IMG/VR virus record: IMGVR_UViG_3300042320_000415
Location: 1-23,332 of that record
DNA: 23,332 nucleotides
DNA from: a virus
Strand: one strand, 5' to 3'
Both the position numbers and the translations under genes were made by a program. The notes under the pieces were generated by a model. That model ran no database searches, was not told the DNA's origin, and saw only the letters and a list, made by a program, of their open reading frames with translations. Shown piece by piece: positions 11,254 through 19,245 of this stretch (the stretch's first letter is position 1; each line of letters begins with the position of its first letter).

Positions 11254-11981
11254 AGCTTTTCTCCCTGGGACCATTGGTGGACGTAGAGCTGGGCGCTGTC
11301 GTCGGTGTACTCGCCGAATACGATGCCATGGGACCAAGCCAGTGTGCCCCTCCGCCTTAGCGCATAATCCATGCAAGGCGCGTCCGCGAGCGTTCCCGGG
11401 GACAAACACACCGGATGGTCGCTCCGGCGCCCTGTAGCCATGCCTGCGCGATGCGCATGGGCCACCACGGTGTTGCCCCAAGTCTCCGCGGTGTCGCGCA
11501 GGAAGTTCTCGGAGTACAAAAGGCCATGGCCGAACTTGTAGCCGCCGAGCGTGTACCAGCTCCTGGGCAACACGTCGTGGTGTTTGATGAACACCCGGGC
11601 GTGCTTCTCAATGGGTTGTTTCATCTTGTCCCAGATGGCCTCGGCAAAACCACGCACCACGGTATTGTGGTGATGCAGGTATTTCAGCGCACGCTGGTCA
11701 TGGTTGCCGAGGATGAAAACGGTCGGCCTCAAGGCGTTCAGAAACTCTCGACCACATTCGATGTCGTCGAGATAGTCGTCGGCATGATCCGAGTCGTCAG
11801 GATTGGCCAGAGAGCCTGCACGGAGGCTGGCGAGGTCGTAGGCGTCACCCAGGTGAATCACTTCATCGGGTTTGTATTGCTCCCGGAACAACAGGGCAGC
11901 AGCCAGCGCGTCACGGTTGGCCCGGTTGCCATGAGAGCATCCGATAGCCATGACACGGCGTCGTGCCGGAACAATGTTCAC
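11232..11981 (-). CDS. calcineurin-like metallophosphoesterase
   Basis: A protein of about 249 residues in the dinuclear-metal phosphoesterase superfamily. Motifs in order are GCSHGN (14-19), HLGDAYD (43-49), LGNHDQR (91-97), the His region KHHDVL, GHGLLY (151-156) and AHAHRAG (174-180). In the first motif the usual metal-binding Asp (D-x-H) appears as Cys. I choose the GTG at 11981 so that the first strand (RRVMAI) is included; a TTG at 11993 and ATG at 11951 are alternatives. Substrate could be a nucleotide, nucleic-acid end or phosphoprotein. Located just after the virion genes, so possibly late-expressed. Confidence 0.85.
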   Translation of the reverse strand: MNIVPARRRVMAIGCSHGNRANRDALAAALLFREQYKPDEVIHLGDAYDLASLRAGSLANPDDSDHADDYLDDIECGREFLNALRPTVFILGNHDQRALKYLHHHNTVVRGFAEAIWDKMKQPIEKHARVFIKHHDVLPRSWYTLGGYKFGHGLLYSENFLRDTAETWGNTVVAHAHRAGMATGRRSDHPVCLSPGTLADAPCMDYALRRRGTLAWSHGIVFGEYTDDSAQLYVHQWSQGEKLWNLPSF

Positions 11982-12024
11982 GGATGATTGCAAGCATTAT
12001 TTCTGCTTAGAATCAAGCGCATTA

Positions 12025-12041
12025 CCTAAAAGCCTTTTAGG
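12025..12041. repeat. 17-bp palindrome at the stop of the 911-residue gene
   Basis: CCTAAAAG-C-CTTTTAGG is a near-perfect inverted repeat that includes the TAG stop of the 911-residue gene. As RNA it would fold with a 7-bp stem and 3-nt loop. There is no T-run after it on the transcribed strand, so it is a weak terminator or an mRNA end-stabilising hairpin at best. Confidence 0.5.
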
Positions 12042-14761
12042 TCAACGAAACTGAGAGTCAGATACTTCTGGTCGTTGGTTGTGGCGTCGAAATAACTGGC
12101 GATCACTTGGGTTTCCCGTTCAGAGTAGGAGCGGTATGGCTTAACCCGGGTGGCTGGAACCGCTGGAAACTCTGTCGGCTGCCCGTTTTCGGTCTGCCAG
12201 TTGCCCGATGTAAACCCAAACCGCCGGCACCATGTCTGAAGATTCTGAGGCGGAACAAACCAGTAATCGGTGCCAAAACTGTCCTGGCTGGCGTAGCATT
12301 GGACGCCATATCCGGTCAGCAAATCGTATCCAGCTTGATCAAGATACCAAGCGTCCAAGTCAAAGTCGGGCTCATATCCGGTCCCAAAGAATGCGGGCAG
12401 TCCTGGGGCCTTGTCCATTGTGCAAAGGCAGGTCGATCTTGTCCAAGATTCGAGGCGCCATTGAAGCAGATTCCACAGCCAGGCGCTTTTGGGGATCTTG
12501 TGGAAAAATGGTCCACAGCCTGGGCCTCCATTTTGGACCGCTATGGGAATGTAAGGCACCGCAAAAGTATTCCTCACACTATCATTCTGGTCGAACTTGA
12601 TTGAGGTCAGTGAATCGCCGTAATTAGACGGCGCGCCCACTTGTGGCAGCGGTACTGTGGAAGCAAACCTTGCCCCTCGTTCATCTTTGAAAATGTCTTC
12701 CGTCGCAACCTGAACAGAGGTCACAAAAGACGAGTTTGGGCCATCTGGTCTGATAGCATATTTCGGTGTCGTGTTTGGGCTCCCAGGTATGCGCACCGAG
12801 GCGTCAACACCGTTTGGTCCTCCCCATTTGTTTACCCAGAAGTCAGCCTCAAATCCGTAGTTCGATGCATAATTCGGGTCGCCGTGGACCGCACGCATCA
12901 ATTCATTGTCGTAATTGCCGGACGAGAACCCCCAAGGTCCTCCTGGTGGGATGTAGGCCGTGTTGATGGCTCCCTGATACAGAAGCGACGATGTTGGCAT
13001 TGTGGTGCCAATTTTGGTTGGAAACAGGTTTTGCCAAGGAATGCCGGGCGAAGTCCCTCCGGCGTTTCTTGATGGCCCAATCAAAACCGTGCTGTCGCTG
13101 GATGAAAAATAGAAGTTCTGCCAAGCGCCGACGCCGTAGCCGCTGTTTCGGCTGCGTATGTAAAGCTGGTTTGATTCGGCATAGCTTTCAAAGTCGATCA
13201 GAAGGTTGCCGTCAATTCCTGTTGGGCTTCCAACGCTGCACGCTAGGCCTTGCGGTGTCAGCCTAAGCAATCCAACACGATCCTCACTGATATCACTAAC
13301 TTCGTCATAACTGTTCAGGAAACCGGCCTCGACAGCCAGACGGCGCCGGACATCAATCACCTTCTCAAAAATGGTTGCCTCATTCCCTGAAGACCAGAAC
13401 GCATCCTGACTGCTGGTGTTTGGGTAAACCGTTGAAAACGTTCTTGGCGTGGTTGTGATCTCCCACTCCATAAAACCCCCGTCGTTGAAGATGTTGCAAT
13501 CAATGGGTGTGATCCGAAAGTTGCCGCGCCGGCTTGTCAGCGTGATGCTTGTCGGGTTCTGAACAACGGTAACGCCGAGATCGTGCAACCTCTGCAGGAA
13601 ACTGCCAACACCAGGGAAATTCACTTCATAGGTTTCAAAAGTCGGATTTGAAGCGTTTGGGTCGATAGTGTATTGCACTTGAGCCCGCCCCCAAGTGAAC
13701 ACCAGGTCACCAAGTTGCTGCCGAAAGTCGCCCGGATCCGCGTATGTGTTGTAGACCTGCCGGATGTCGTGGTTCACATCCGGGTCGATCTCGGCGCCAA
13801 TCGTGTGTAGCCAGTCGAACATGATGAACGGGTTTGCCACATTGTTGGCCTGAGCCGACCGTTCCAAAGCTAGGAAGGCCGACGTGTTGGGAGCCTGCCA
13901 GCTTGGTGGTCCTTCGGAGAAATACGGCACGTCACCCGGGAAGTAAGGGAAGAAATGGTAGCAGAAGCCGCCGTTAGGCCAGCGCGTAGCCCAGGTGCCA
14001 TCCTGGCGCCGTCTGAAAGCCCGGCAACCTCCAGGGCCAACAAACTGCCTGTCAGCGCTGCCATCGGGCAACTGCAGCAGAACCTGAATGGTCGTCGTGC
14101 CGCAATTATGAACACGCCAACAGTCGTACCGTTGATATGTGTTGAGGATTCGGAAAACAGTCAGTCCTTCAATGGCGATGTCAGCCACGGCCAGCTTGTG
14201 TTTGTGAATCCGTCCTGGCGGCAATGTGGGGTCAGATGGCCCAAGGCTTCCGCGCACATAGGATGTCAGTCCTGAATCAGGATCCGGATCCCATCCTAGG
14301 TGCACATCGTACTCGATGCCGGCCACCTCCCGACGGAGAAGCTCGAAGCTGTAGTGAATCGAACCGACGTCGCAAGTGAACGTATCCCCTACGGTGCTGT
14401 GATGATCGACGTAGACCTGGCCGCCGGTCACGTCGAGGTATTTGTTTTCGAGCTTGGACAATTCAATCTCTGCGGTCACCTGACTGTGCTCGTCCCGGTA
14501 ATAACCGATCCCGGGAATGCTTGGGTCGGGCACGACGCCATCGTCCTTGAGCCTTAAAGCTGTCTGGGGGTCGTTCCGGTAAACGTACCAGACGCCGTAA
14601 GGGAACGGCGCCGACCAATAGGCGGAAGAAAACCTTGATTGAGCCCAGAGCGGCCCCATCCCGTTCAACGCTGCCTGACATTTCTTGTCAAACCGCGCAT
14701 AAAGGCTGTTCAGGTTCCGGGCCGTGAACATCCGGTCGGTCCGGCTGGTGGCGAATGGCAT
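12026..14761 (-). CDS. large virion-associated protein, function unknown (911 residues)
   Basis: A 911-residue protein, the largest complete gene in the window. It is rich in Tyr, Trp, Gly, Pro and Asn and poor in long helices, as expected for a beta-rich tail tip, baseplate or receptor-binding protein. No transmembrane segment, catalytic motif or repeat is evident; several Cys residues (for example the stretch CLCTMDK and the pair in GGPGCGPF) may be structural. The N-terminus (FTARNLNSLYARFDKKCQAALNG) is helical and might attach to the virion. It starts 3 bp after a small conserved gene and is the last structural-type gene before the metallophosphoesterase. Role inferred from position and composition only. 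Confidence 0.85.
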   Translation of the reverse strand: MPFATSRTDRMFTARNLNSLYARFDKKCQAALNGMGPLWAQSRFSSAYWSAPFPYGVWYVYRNDPQTALRLKDDGVVPDPSIPGIGYYRDEHSQVTAEIELSKLENKYLDVTGGQVYVDHHSTVGDTFTCDVGSIHYSFELLRREVAGIEYDVHLGWDPDPDSGLTSYVRGSLGPSDPTLPPGRIHKHKLAVADIAIEGLTVFRILNTYQRYDCWRVHNCGTTTIQVLLQLPDGSADRQFVGPGGCRAFRRRQDGTWATRWPNGGFCYHFFPYFPGDVPYFSEGPPSWQAPNTSAFLALERSAQANNVANPFIMFDWLHTIGAEIDPDVNHDIRQVYNTYADPGDFRQQLGDLVFTWGRAQVQYTIDPNASNPTFETYEVNFPGVGSFLQRLHDLGVTVVQNPTSITLTSRRGNFRITPIDCNIFNDGGFMEWEITTTPRTFSTVYPNTSSQDAFWSSGNEATIFEKVIDVRRRLAVEAGFLNSYDEVSDISEDRVGLLRLTPQGLACSVGSPTGIDGNLLIDFESYAESNQLYIRSRNSGYGVGAWQNFYFSSSDSTVLIGPSRNAGGTSPGIPWQNLFPTKIGTTMPTSSLLYQGAINTAYIPPGGPWGFSSGNYDNELMRAVHGDPNYASNYGFEADFWVNKWGGPNGVDASVRIPGSPNTTPKYAIRPDGPNSSFVTSVQVATEDIFKDERGARFASTVPLPQVGAPSNYGDSLTSIKFDQNDSVRNTFAVPYIPIAVQNGGPGCGPFFHKIPKSAWLWNLLQWRLESWTRSTCLCTMDKAPGLPAFFGTGYEPDFDLDAWYLDQAGYDLLTGYGVQCYASQDSFGTDYWFVPPQNLQTWCRRFGFTSGNWQTENGQPTEFPAVPATRVKPYRSYSERETQVIASYFDATTNDQKYLTLSFVDLKGF

Positions 14762-14764
14762 GGG

Positions 14765-14968
14765 TTAATAGAACCAAGACTCCTCGGCTGTCTGGGTGAC
14801 GGCCGGCTGTGTCTTCAGCACCGTGCCGTTGGCGTTCTGTTCCACACGCTGACCGGGGCCGGCGACGATCTGCACCCGTCGCACGGCCTCGATCAGTTGG
14901 TTAATGGCCCGGGCATGGTCTGCCTTTAGACCGCGCTCCGAGAGTTTGGCTGGCAGTTGTAAAGCCAT
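14765..14968 (-). CDS. small conserved tail-region protein
   Basis: A 67-residue protein: an N-terminal helix (AINQLIEAVRRVQIVAGPG) followed by QRVEQNANGTVLKTQPA. Short proteins of this kind, with a helix and an NGT turn, are often found next to tail genes in environmental phages. Its function is unknown; it may be an adaptor or virion component. The start is 3 bp after the previous stop, with only weak SD resemblance. Confidence 0.75.
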   Translation of the reverse strand: MALQLPAKLSERGLKADHARAINQLIEAVRRVQIVAGPGQRVEQNANGTVLKTQPAVTQTAEESWFY

Positions 14969-14971
14969 AGC

Positions 14972-15355
14972 TTACAGCTCGCAGAACTGCACCATGATCT
15001 TGACCGTGCCGGCGCTGGATTTGACCAGTGTGGTCCAGCCTGAGTCGATGCGCGGAATCAGGCAGAACTCGCCGGGGGCGATTCGGATGGGCCAAACGAT
15101 ATTCGGCGAGATCACCGAGTCGTACCCACCCACCAGCACGCTGTTGATGGTGTCCAGGTTGCGGATTAGCACGCGGTAGGGCGTCGAGAGGTCGGCCGTC
15201 AGGTCGAGGGCCTCGGAGCCTGTGCCGACGTCCTGCGTCTGCTGGCCCATATCGGTGCCGGTCATGTTGGCCGTCACCGTGTAGGTCGTACCGTCGATGG
15301 TGGCCCCGCCCTTGGCGGCGAACAGCCTGGCCGACATTTGAACTTCGTTTGCCAT
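14972..15355 (-). CDS. virion-type protein, paralog A
   Basis: A 127-residue beta-rich protein. It shares with the next gene upstream the N-terminus MANE(V/I)QM(S/T)ARL, the segment NMTGTDMG(Q/S)QTQ, an EALD motif, PYR/KLLI/V-x-NLD, an APGE or PAGE turn and a final FCE, so the two are a tandem duplication at roughly 35-40% identity by eye. The composition suits a structural or decoration protein of the tail. A short insertion (YDSVISPNIVWP) distinguishes this copy. Exact role unknown. Confidence 0.82.
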   Translation of the reverse strand: MANEVQMSARLFAAKGGATIDGTTYTVTANMTGTDMGQQTQDVGTGSEALDLTADLSTPYRVLIRNLDTINSVLVGGYDSVISPNIVWPIRIAPGEFCLIPRIDSGWTTLVKSSAGTVKIMVQFCEL

Positions 15356-15368
15356 GGCGGGTGGTTCG

Positions 15369-15734
15369 TTAGATTTCGCAGAAGGTGGCCTGCACAGTCA
15401 CAGAGGCGGTATCAGCGCGGAAGTACAGCGTCTGGCCCGATGCAACGTAAGGGATCAGCATGGTCTCACCGGCCGGGATGCGCATGGTGTAGGTGCCGCT
15501 GACGAAGCCGAGGTCGACGAAGTTGGTGCTGTCGAGGTTGCTTACCAACAGCTTGTAGGGGGCTGTGACATCGACGGGCACATCCAAGGCCTCGACGGTG
15601 GTGCCGATGATCTGGGTTTGGCTGCCCATGTCGGTGCCAGTCATGTTCACGCTCTTGGTGTAGGTGACGCTGGGAAGGTAGGCGCCGCCCTTGTCTGCGT
15701 ACAGACGGGCCGTCATTTGAATCTCGTTTGCCAT
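15369..15734 (-). CDS. virion-type protein, paralog B
   Basis: A 121-residue paralog of the gene at 14972 with the same motif order. It contains SNLDSTNFVDLGF and MRIPAGETMLIPYV, typical of a beta-sandwich. The leader is CA-rich without an SD. Duplicate copies with moderate divergence suggest either two ring positions in the virion or two binding specificities. Function unknown. Confidence 0.82.
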   Translation of the reverse strand: MANEIQMTARLYADKGGAYLPSVTYTKSVNMTGTDMGSQTQIIGTTVEALDVPVDVTAPYKLLVSNLDSTNFVDLGFVSGTYTMRIPAGETMLIPYVASGQTLYFRADTASVTVQATFCEI

Positions 15735-15761
15735 AGATTGTAGGGGTGTTTGGGGTTGTTG

Positions 15762-16598
15762 TTAGATGATCGGGTAAATGTCGGTGTCGTACGGCGCGAA
15801 CGTCCAGGAGATGTTCTGCTCAACCATGTTGGTCTTGACGATCAGGCTCGACGAATAATTGGTCTGCTTCCAGCCCCATACCGTGCCGGCGGGCGCTGCA
15901 GGCCTTCCGGTCCTTGGATCAATAGGAACGGAAGGCAGCATCGAGTAGACCGAAAAAGGAAGGTTCCAAGCAACAATGAAGCTGGCCGGTGTGTAAACCG
16001 GCGGGATGCTCTGAGGCACCTGGGGAAGCCCTAAGCTGCCCGAGAACATGGCCACCCGGCTTAGGCTCACACGCCCCACCGGGAAGGAATCTTCGCCGCG
16101 GCAGAGTTTCTGGAAAACCTTTCTAGCCAGCGGCAGGTTTGCCAATGGCGAGACGTCGGTAAGTTGTTGGCCGCTGGCTACAGCGTCCTCGATGGTTTTC
16201 TTGTAGAAGGCTGGGTCACCTATCGACTGGGCTTCGTCGGCAACAGCCGGAAGCGCAAAAAGAGAGACGTCGAGATAGTCCGTCCGGAATTCATACCGGA
16301 TCTCCGGGGTCTCCTGGCCGGCGACCGGTACGGTTGCGGCGTCTATCGGATCGCCTGGGTCGGCTGTCGGGCCTGAGAAGATGACGGTGGCCGATGCGTA
16401 GGGGCCGTCCTCGTTGGTGCTGTACTTTGCGCCTATGCTCGACCAGTTGAGTGTGGCTAGCCGAATGGCATCCTTAGTGCCGCGGTATTCAATCGTCCAC
16501 ACTGGGCCAGTGCCGGATCCGGTTTGATCGAACCGGCGGCTGACCTCGATGTAGCCCGGGAAGGCCGACAGCTCGGTGGATTGTTGGATCGTTGCCAT
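15762..16598 (-). CDS. tail protein following the tape measure, function unknown
   Basis: A 278-residue protein, beta-rich (VWTIEYRGTKDAIRLA, SATVIFSG, EIRYEFRTDYLDVSLFALP), located directly after the tape measure gene, where siphophages usually encode distal tail or tail-tip proteins. No catalytic motif or membrane segment is visible. The C-terminus contains many aromatic residues (NISWTFAPYDTDIYPII). An AGGA 6 nt before the ATG gives a plausible SD. A distal tail role is inferred from gene order. Confidence 0.78.
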   Translation of the reverse strand: MATIQQSTELSAFPGYIEVSRRFDQTGSGTGPVWTIEYRGTKDAIRLATLNWSSIGAKYSTNEDGPYASATVIFSGPTADPGDPIDAATVPVAGQETPEIRYEFRTDYLDVSLFALPAVADEAQSIGDPAFYKKTIEDAVASGQQLTDVSPLANLPLARKVFQKLCRGEDSFPVGRVSLSRVAMFSGSLGLPQVPQSIPPVYTPASFIVAWNLPFSVYSMLPSVPIDPRTGRPAAPAGTVWGWKQTNYSSSLIVKTNMVEQNISWTFAPYDTDIYPII

Positions 16599-16599
16599 G

Positions 16600-17706
16600 T
16601 TATTCCTGAACGGCGTCGGCTGTTCTCTTGGTGTTCTTGGCGATGTCCCGGATGTCTTGGGCTTGCGTCCTTACGTTGCCAAAGTAGCGGTCCATGTTCG
16701 ATTGAAAAGCGGTGAATCCACCAGTGCGGGCGAGCTGGTCGCCGGTGGCTGACGATACCATGACCGTCTTGAACTTCTCGCCTTCGGGTTCAATCATTGT
16801 CCTTCGACGGGTCTCAGCACGTTTATCACGAGCCTCTCGGCGTGCAGCGAGTTCTGCATCCTGTTCTTCGCCTGCAGTTATGTAGGCTTGACGGGCTTGA
16901 TCCGCTGAAAACAAAAGCGATCCCATGCCTTTTGTAAAACCAAACGCTAAAAACGTCGCTTGAACCGACTTCCATCGAGCTTCAAACGTGCTGATTGCTG
17001 CACCAAGTTTGTCCAGAAAGTTCATGAACGGGACAATGATGCCAGCCGTTCCTGCACCTGCACCGGAGACCGCTGTTTTCTTGAAGATATCAATTCTATC
17101 GTTTGCCTCGTCCAGTGATTCGATCACGTCATTTGACATAATGATGCCAAGGCGCCGGGCTTGGTCTGCTGCATCAGCAAGTCCGGTTGCCATGGCTGGA
17201 ATCAATGCGCCTGCGCTTTTTCCTGCCAGCTCCCGGAATGGGGCGATTAAGTTTTGAGGGTTTGAGTCACCTTCAAACGCCTGGCCAATCTTTAGGAAAA
17301 TGTCCTCTATTTTGGATGTCCTGATTTCCTGTGCAGTAACTCCGAATCTAGCGAATGCATCAAGAAGGCCTTTATCTCCACCAAGCGCCTTTCCTCGGGC
17401 AATGGTGATCTTTTCAAGCGCCGTCGCCACATCGTCGAGGCTCGACCCACCTAGGTCTGCAGCGAACTGCATTTCTTGGAGGAATTGTGCAGAGACTCCA
17501 AGTTGTGTGGATAAATCCTGCAGCTTTCCCGCTGTTTCCACAGCCTCCATGCCAAACTGGGCCAGCTTGTCGACGGTGAAAATACTGGCTAGTGTCCCGG
17601 ATATCTCCCGGCCTATACCTTTGGCAAGAGACTGGGATCTTTTTAGACCGCTCTCAAACGAGGTGCCATCGAGGCCGAGTTTGGCGAGTAGAGAGAAGAT
17701 GGCCAT
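16600..17706 (-). CDS. tail tape measure protein
   Basis: A 368-residue, mostly helical protein beginning AIFSLLAKLGLDGTSFESGLKRSQSLAKGIGREI, the usual N-terminal pattern of tape measure proteins. The middle contains LQDLSTQLGVSAQFLQEM and hydrophobic stretches (VSGAGAGTAGIIVPFMNFL), which fit membrane interaction during DNA ejection. The C-terminal part is charged and helical. At about 0.15 nm per residue it would set a tail of about 55 nm, short for a siphophage. It lies between the chaperone-position gene and the post-tape gene, as expected. Confidence 0.85.
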   Translation of the reverse strand: MAIFSLLAKLGLDGTSFESGLKRSQSLAKGIGREISGTLASIFTVDKLAQFGMEAVETAGKLQDLSTQLGVSAQFLQEMQFAADLGGSSLDDVATALEKITIARGKALGGDKGLLDAFARFGVTAQEIRTSKIEDIFLKIGQAFEGDSNPQNLIAPFRELAGKSAGALIPAMATGLADAADQARRLGIIMSNDVIESLDEANDRIDIFKKTAVSGAGAGTAGIIVPFMNFLDKLGAAISTFEARWKSVQATFLAFGFTKGMGSLLFSADQARQAYITAGEEQDAELAARREARDKRAETRRRTMIEPEGEKFKTVMVSSATGDQLARTGGFTAFQSNMDRYFGNVRTQAQDIRDIAKNTKRTADAVQE

Positions 17707-17710
17707 GGTA

Positions 17711-18274
17711 TCAGTTCTTGATTGCTTCCTGCTGCTTCATCCAGCGCCACAAGGCTTCATCCTTCGGGCTCCACAGCTCGACGTCGCCATGGGTCTCTGC
17801 ACGGGCCAGAACAAGGCGCTCGGCATCACCGATAGGCATGGCCAGCACGGTGTCCTCGTCCAGCCCGATCTCAAGGCAGCAGGCCAGCATACGCTCTGGC
17901 CACGGCATCGAGAGCTGCCTGGAGCTGCCTTGCTTCATCAGGATTTCCGGCGCTGTCGACTGGCCGGCCATCCATTCGTTCCACTTGTCAAGCTCGGCAT
18001 CGAATGACAGGCGCTTCACCTTCCATGACCAGGCCTTCAAGGCTAAGTTCCGGAGGGGCGAATAGATCGCCGCCAGCGACTCCTGGATGGGCTGTGAACA
18101 GATGAGCACCGCGGTCATGAGATCCGCGCGGCCGACGTGGCCGCCGACAACCAACGGCGAGCCGATGCGGTGAAGCACTAGTGAGTGCCCCACCGAATAC
18201 GGCAACAGCCGGAGCCCCATGACCACCGGGCAGGGCTTGGCTGTCGCCGTCAGGATGTCGGCCAGTTGGCTCAC
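17711..18274 (-). CDS. probable tail assembly chaperone-like protein
   Basis: A 187-residue protein starting at the GTG of a GTGA junction with the tail tube gene; a longer upstream reading is His/Arg-rich and antiparallel-frame-like, so I reject it. Helical, with AELDKWNEWMAG and SPKDEALWRWMKQQE. It sits between the tail tube and tape measure genes, where tail chaperones are encoded in siphophages. I could not identify a frameshift product or slippery site, so the assignment rests on position. Confidence 0.6.
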   Translation of the reverse strand: MSQLADILTATAKPCPVVMGLRLLPYSVGHSLVLHRIGSPLVVGGHVGRADLMTAVLICSQPIQESLAAIYSPLRNLALKAWSWKVKRLSFDAELDKWNEWMAGQSTAPEILMKQGSSRQLSMPWPERMLACCLEIGLDEDTVLAMPIGDAERLVLARAETHGDVELWSPKDEALWRWMKQQEAIKN

Positions 18275-18750
18275 AGGGCAGTGGCAGCGCCGGTGACGGT
18301 GATGTTGGTGTACCGCTTCAAGGTGATCGTGCCAGTGGCCTTGCCGGTGGCAGTGGTCTTGATGGAACCACCGCCGGCGTAGATCCAACGGTTGCCGGTG
18401 GCGGCATTGATGGCGTCGACGTATCCACCGACCTCAATCACCGGGGCGCCAGAGATGACGCAAGTGCCATTCACATCAGGCAATGCGGCAGACAACAGCG
18501 CGTTGGCCACGCTGGTCGTATTGGCCGGGATGAAGTTCACGGTCAGCGTCAGCCGGTTGTTGTAGCCAATGTGGCCGACAACCTCGCCGGAGCTGTTCCG
18601 AACCTCTTCGGTGTCGGCCTCGTGCGTGATGTCGTATGACTCCATATCGGGCGAGACGTACCCGGTGACGACAAGGGCGCCCGCGGCGTCGTATAGCGCC
18701 AGGGTGGCCGGTGAACCGAAAATGTATTTGCTGCCTTGAGTGTTAGCCAT
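18271..18750 (-). CDS. probable major tail tube protein
   Basis: A 159-residue beta-rich protein beginning MANTQGSKYIFGSPATLALYD. Segments such as MESYDITHEADTEEVRNSSGEVVGHI and LTLTVNFIPAN resemble tail tube proteins, in which an early strand carries an E/D-rich loop. It ends with TITLKRYTNITVTGAA. The size and place directly before the chaperone-position and tape measure genes support the call. The leader has AACCCAAACCACAC and no SD, although a highly expressed protein would be expected to have efficient translation. Confidence 0.78.
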   Translation of the reverse strand: MANTQGSKYIFGSPATLALYDAAGALVVTGYVSPDMESYDITHEADTEEVRNSSGEVVGHIGYNNRLTLTVNFIPANTTSVANALLSAALPDVNGTCVISGAPVIEVGGYVDAINAATGNRWIYAGGGSIKTTATGKATGTITLKRYTNITVTGAATAL

Positions 18751-18762
18751 GTGTGGTTTGGG

Positions 18763-19245
18763 TTAGAGGGTTGCCGAACAGTAAAGAGTGAAGGTCCTGG
18801 TGAACGTCCTGGACCGATTAGAGATTGAAGCCGCCCCAAAGTCTAGAGGGGCTGCGAATTGCGCCGTAAACGGGCCGCTGGCGTCGTTTGATGGAGCATT
18901 AAGGGCGGAGGCCCCGGAGTCGTCAAAGAGCGGCAGGATCCGATTGTCGAGCACCTGCACGGTGGTCAGCACATCAGCCTCGTCGGTATCGTCGGCAGAT
19001 AGCTGAAGTTCGACGGAAACCTCAACCTCGTTTGTGAGGTCGACACGTTGAACAGGCCGCGCGGAATTGGTCGAGACAACCAACCTCGGGAAGTTGGGCA
19101 TGACGTCCTGCTCGTCTGGGTCGTCATAGAGGCCGCGGCTGTAGGACGTCAGGCAGGTGGGTATGCCTGAACCGGAGCCCGACCAGTCGGTGGCTGCCAG
19201 GTAGTCTGCTACGGCCTTCTCTGCTCTGAGTGCGACGGCGTTCAT
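18763..19245 (-). CDS. tail terminator / completion-like protein
   Basis: A 160-residue protein with an N-terminal helix (ALRAEKAVADYLAATDW), a middle of strands (FPRLVVSTNSARPVQRVDLTNEVEVSVELQLSAD is the region, only part quoted as key residues), and a C-terminal FTRTFTLYCSATL. A helix followed by strands, next to the tail tube gene, resembles tail terminator (gpU-like) proteins. Its ATG overlaps the upstream stop as ATGA. Assigned by position and pattern, not by search. Confidence 0.68.
   Translation of the reverse strand: MNAVALRAEKAVADYLAATDWSGSGSGIPTCLTSYSRGLYDDPDEQDVMPNFPRLVVSTNSARPVQRVDLTNEVEVSVELQLSADDTDEADVLTTVQVLDNRILPLFDDSGASALNAPSNDASGPFTAQFAAPLDFGAASISNRSRTFTRTFTLYCSATL

Noticed and set aside
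12025-12041. Intrinsic terminator at the palindrome after the 911-residue gene
   Set aside because: The stem is AT-rich and no T-run follows on the transcribed strand, so it is listed only as a palindrome.
18274-18388. Upstream extension of the chaperone-position gene, and a programmed frameshift at its end
   Set aside because: The extension is His/Arg-rich antisense-like translation of the tail tube gene's end. I saw no convincing slippery heptamer with a second downstream frame before the tape measure gene.
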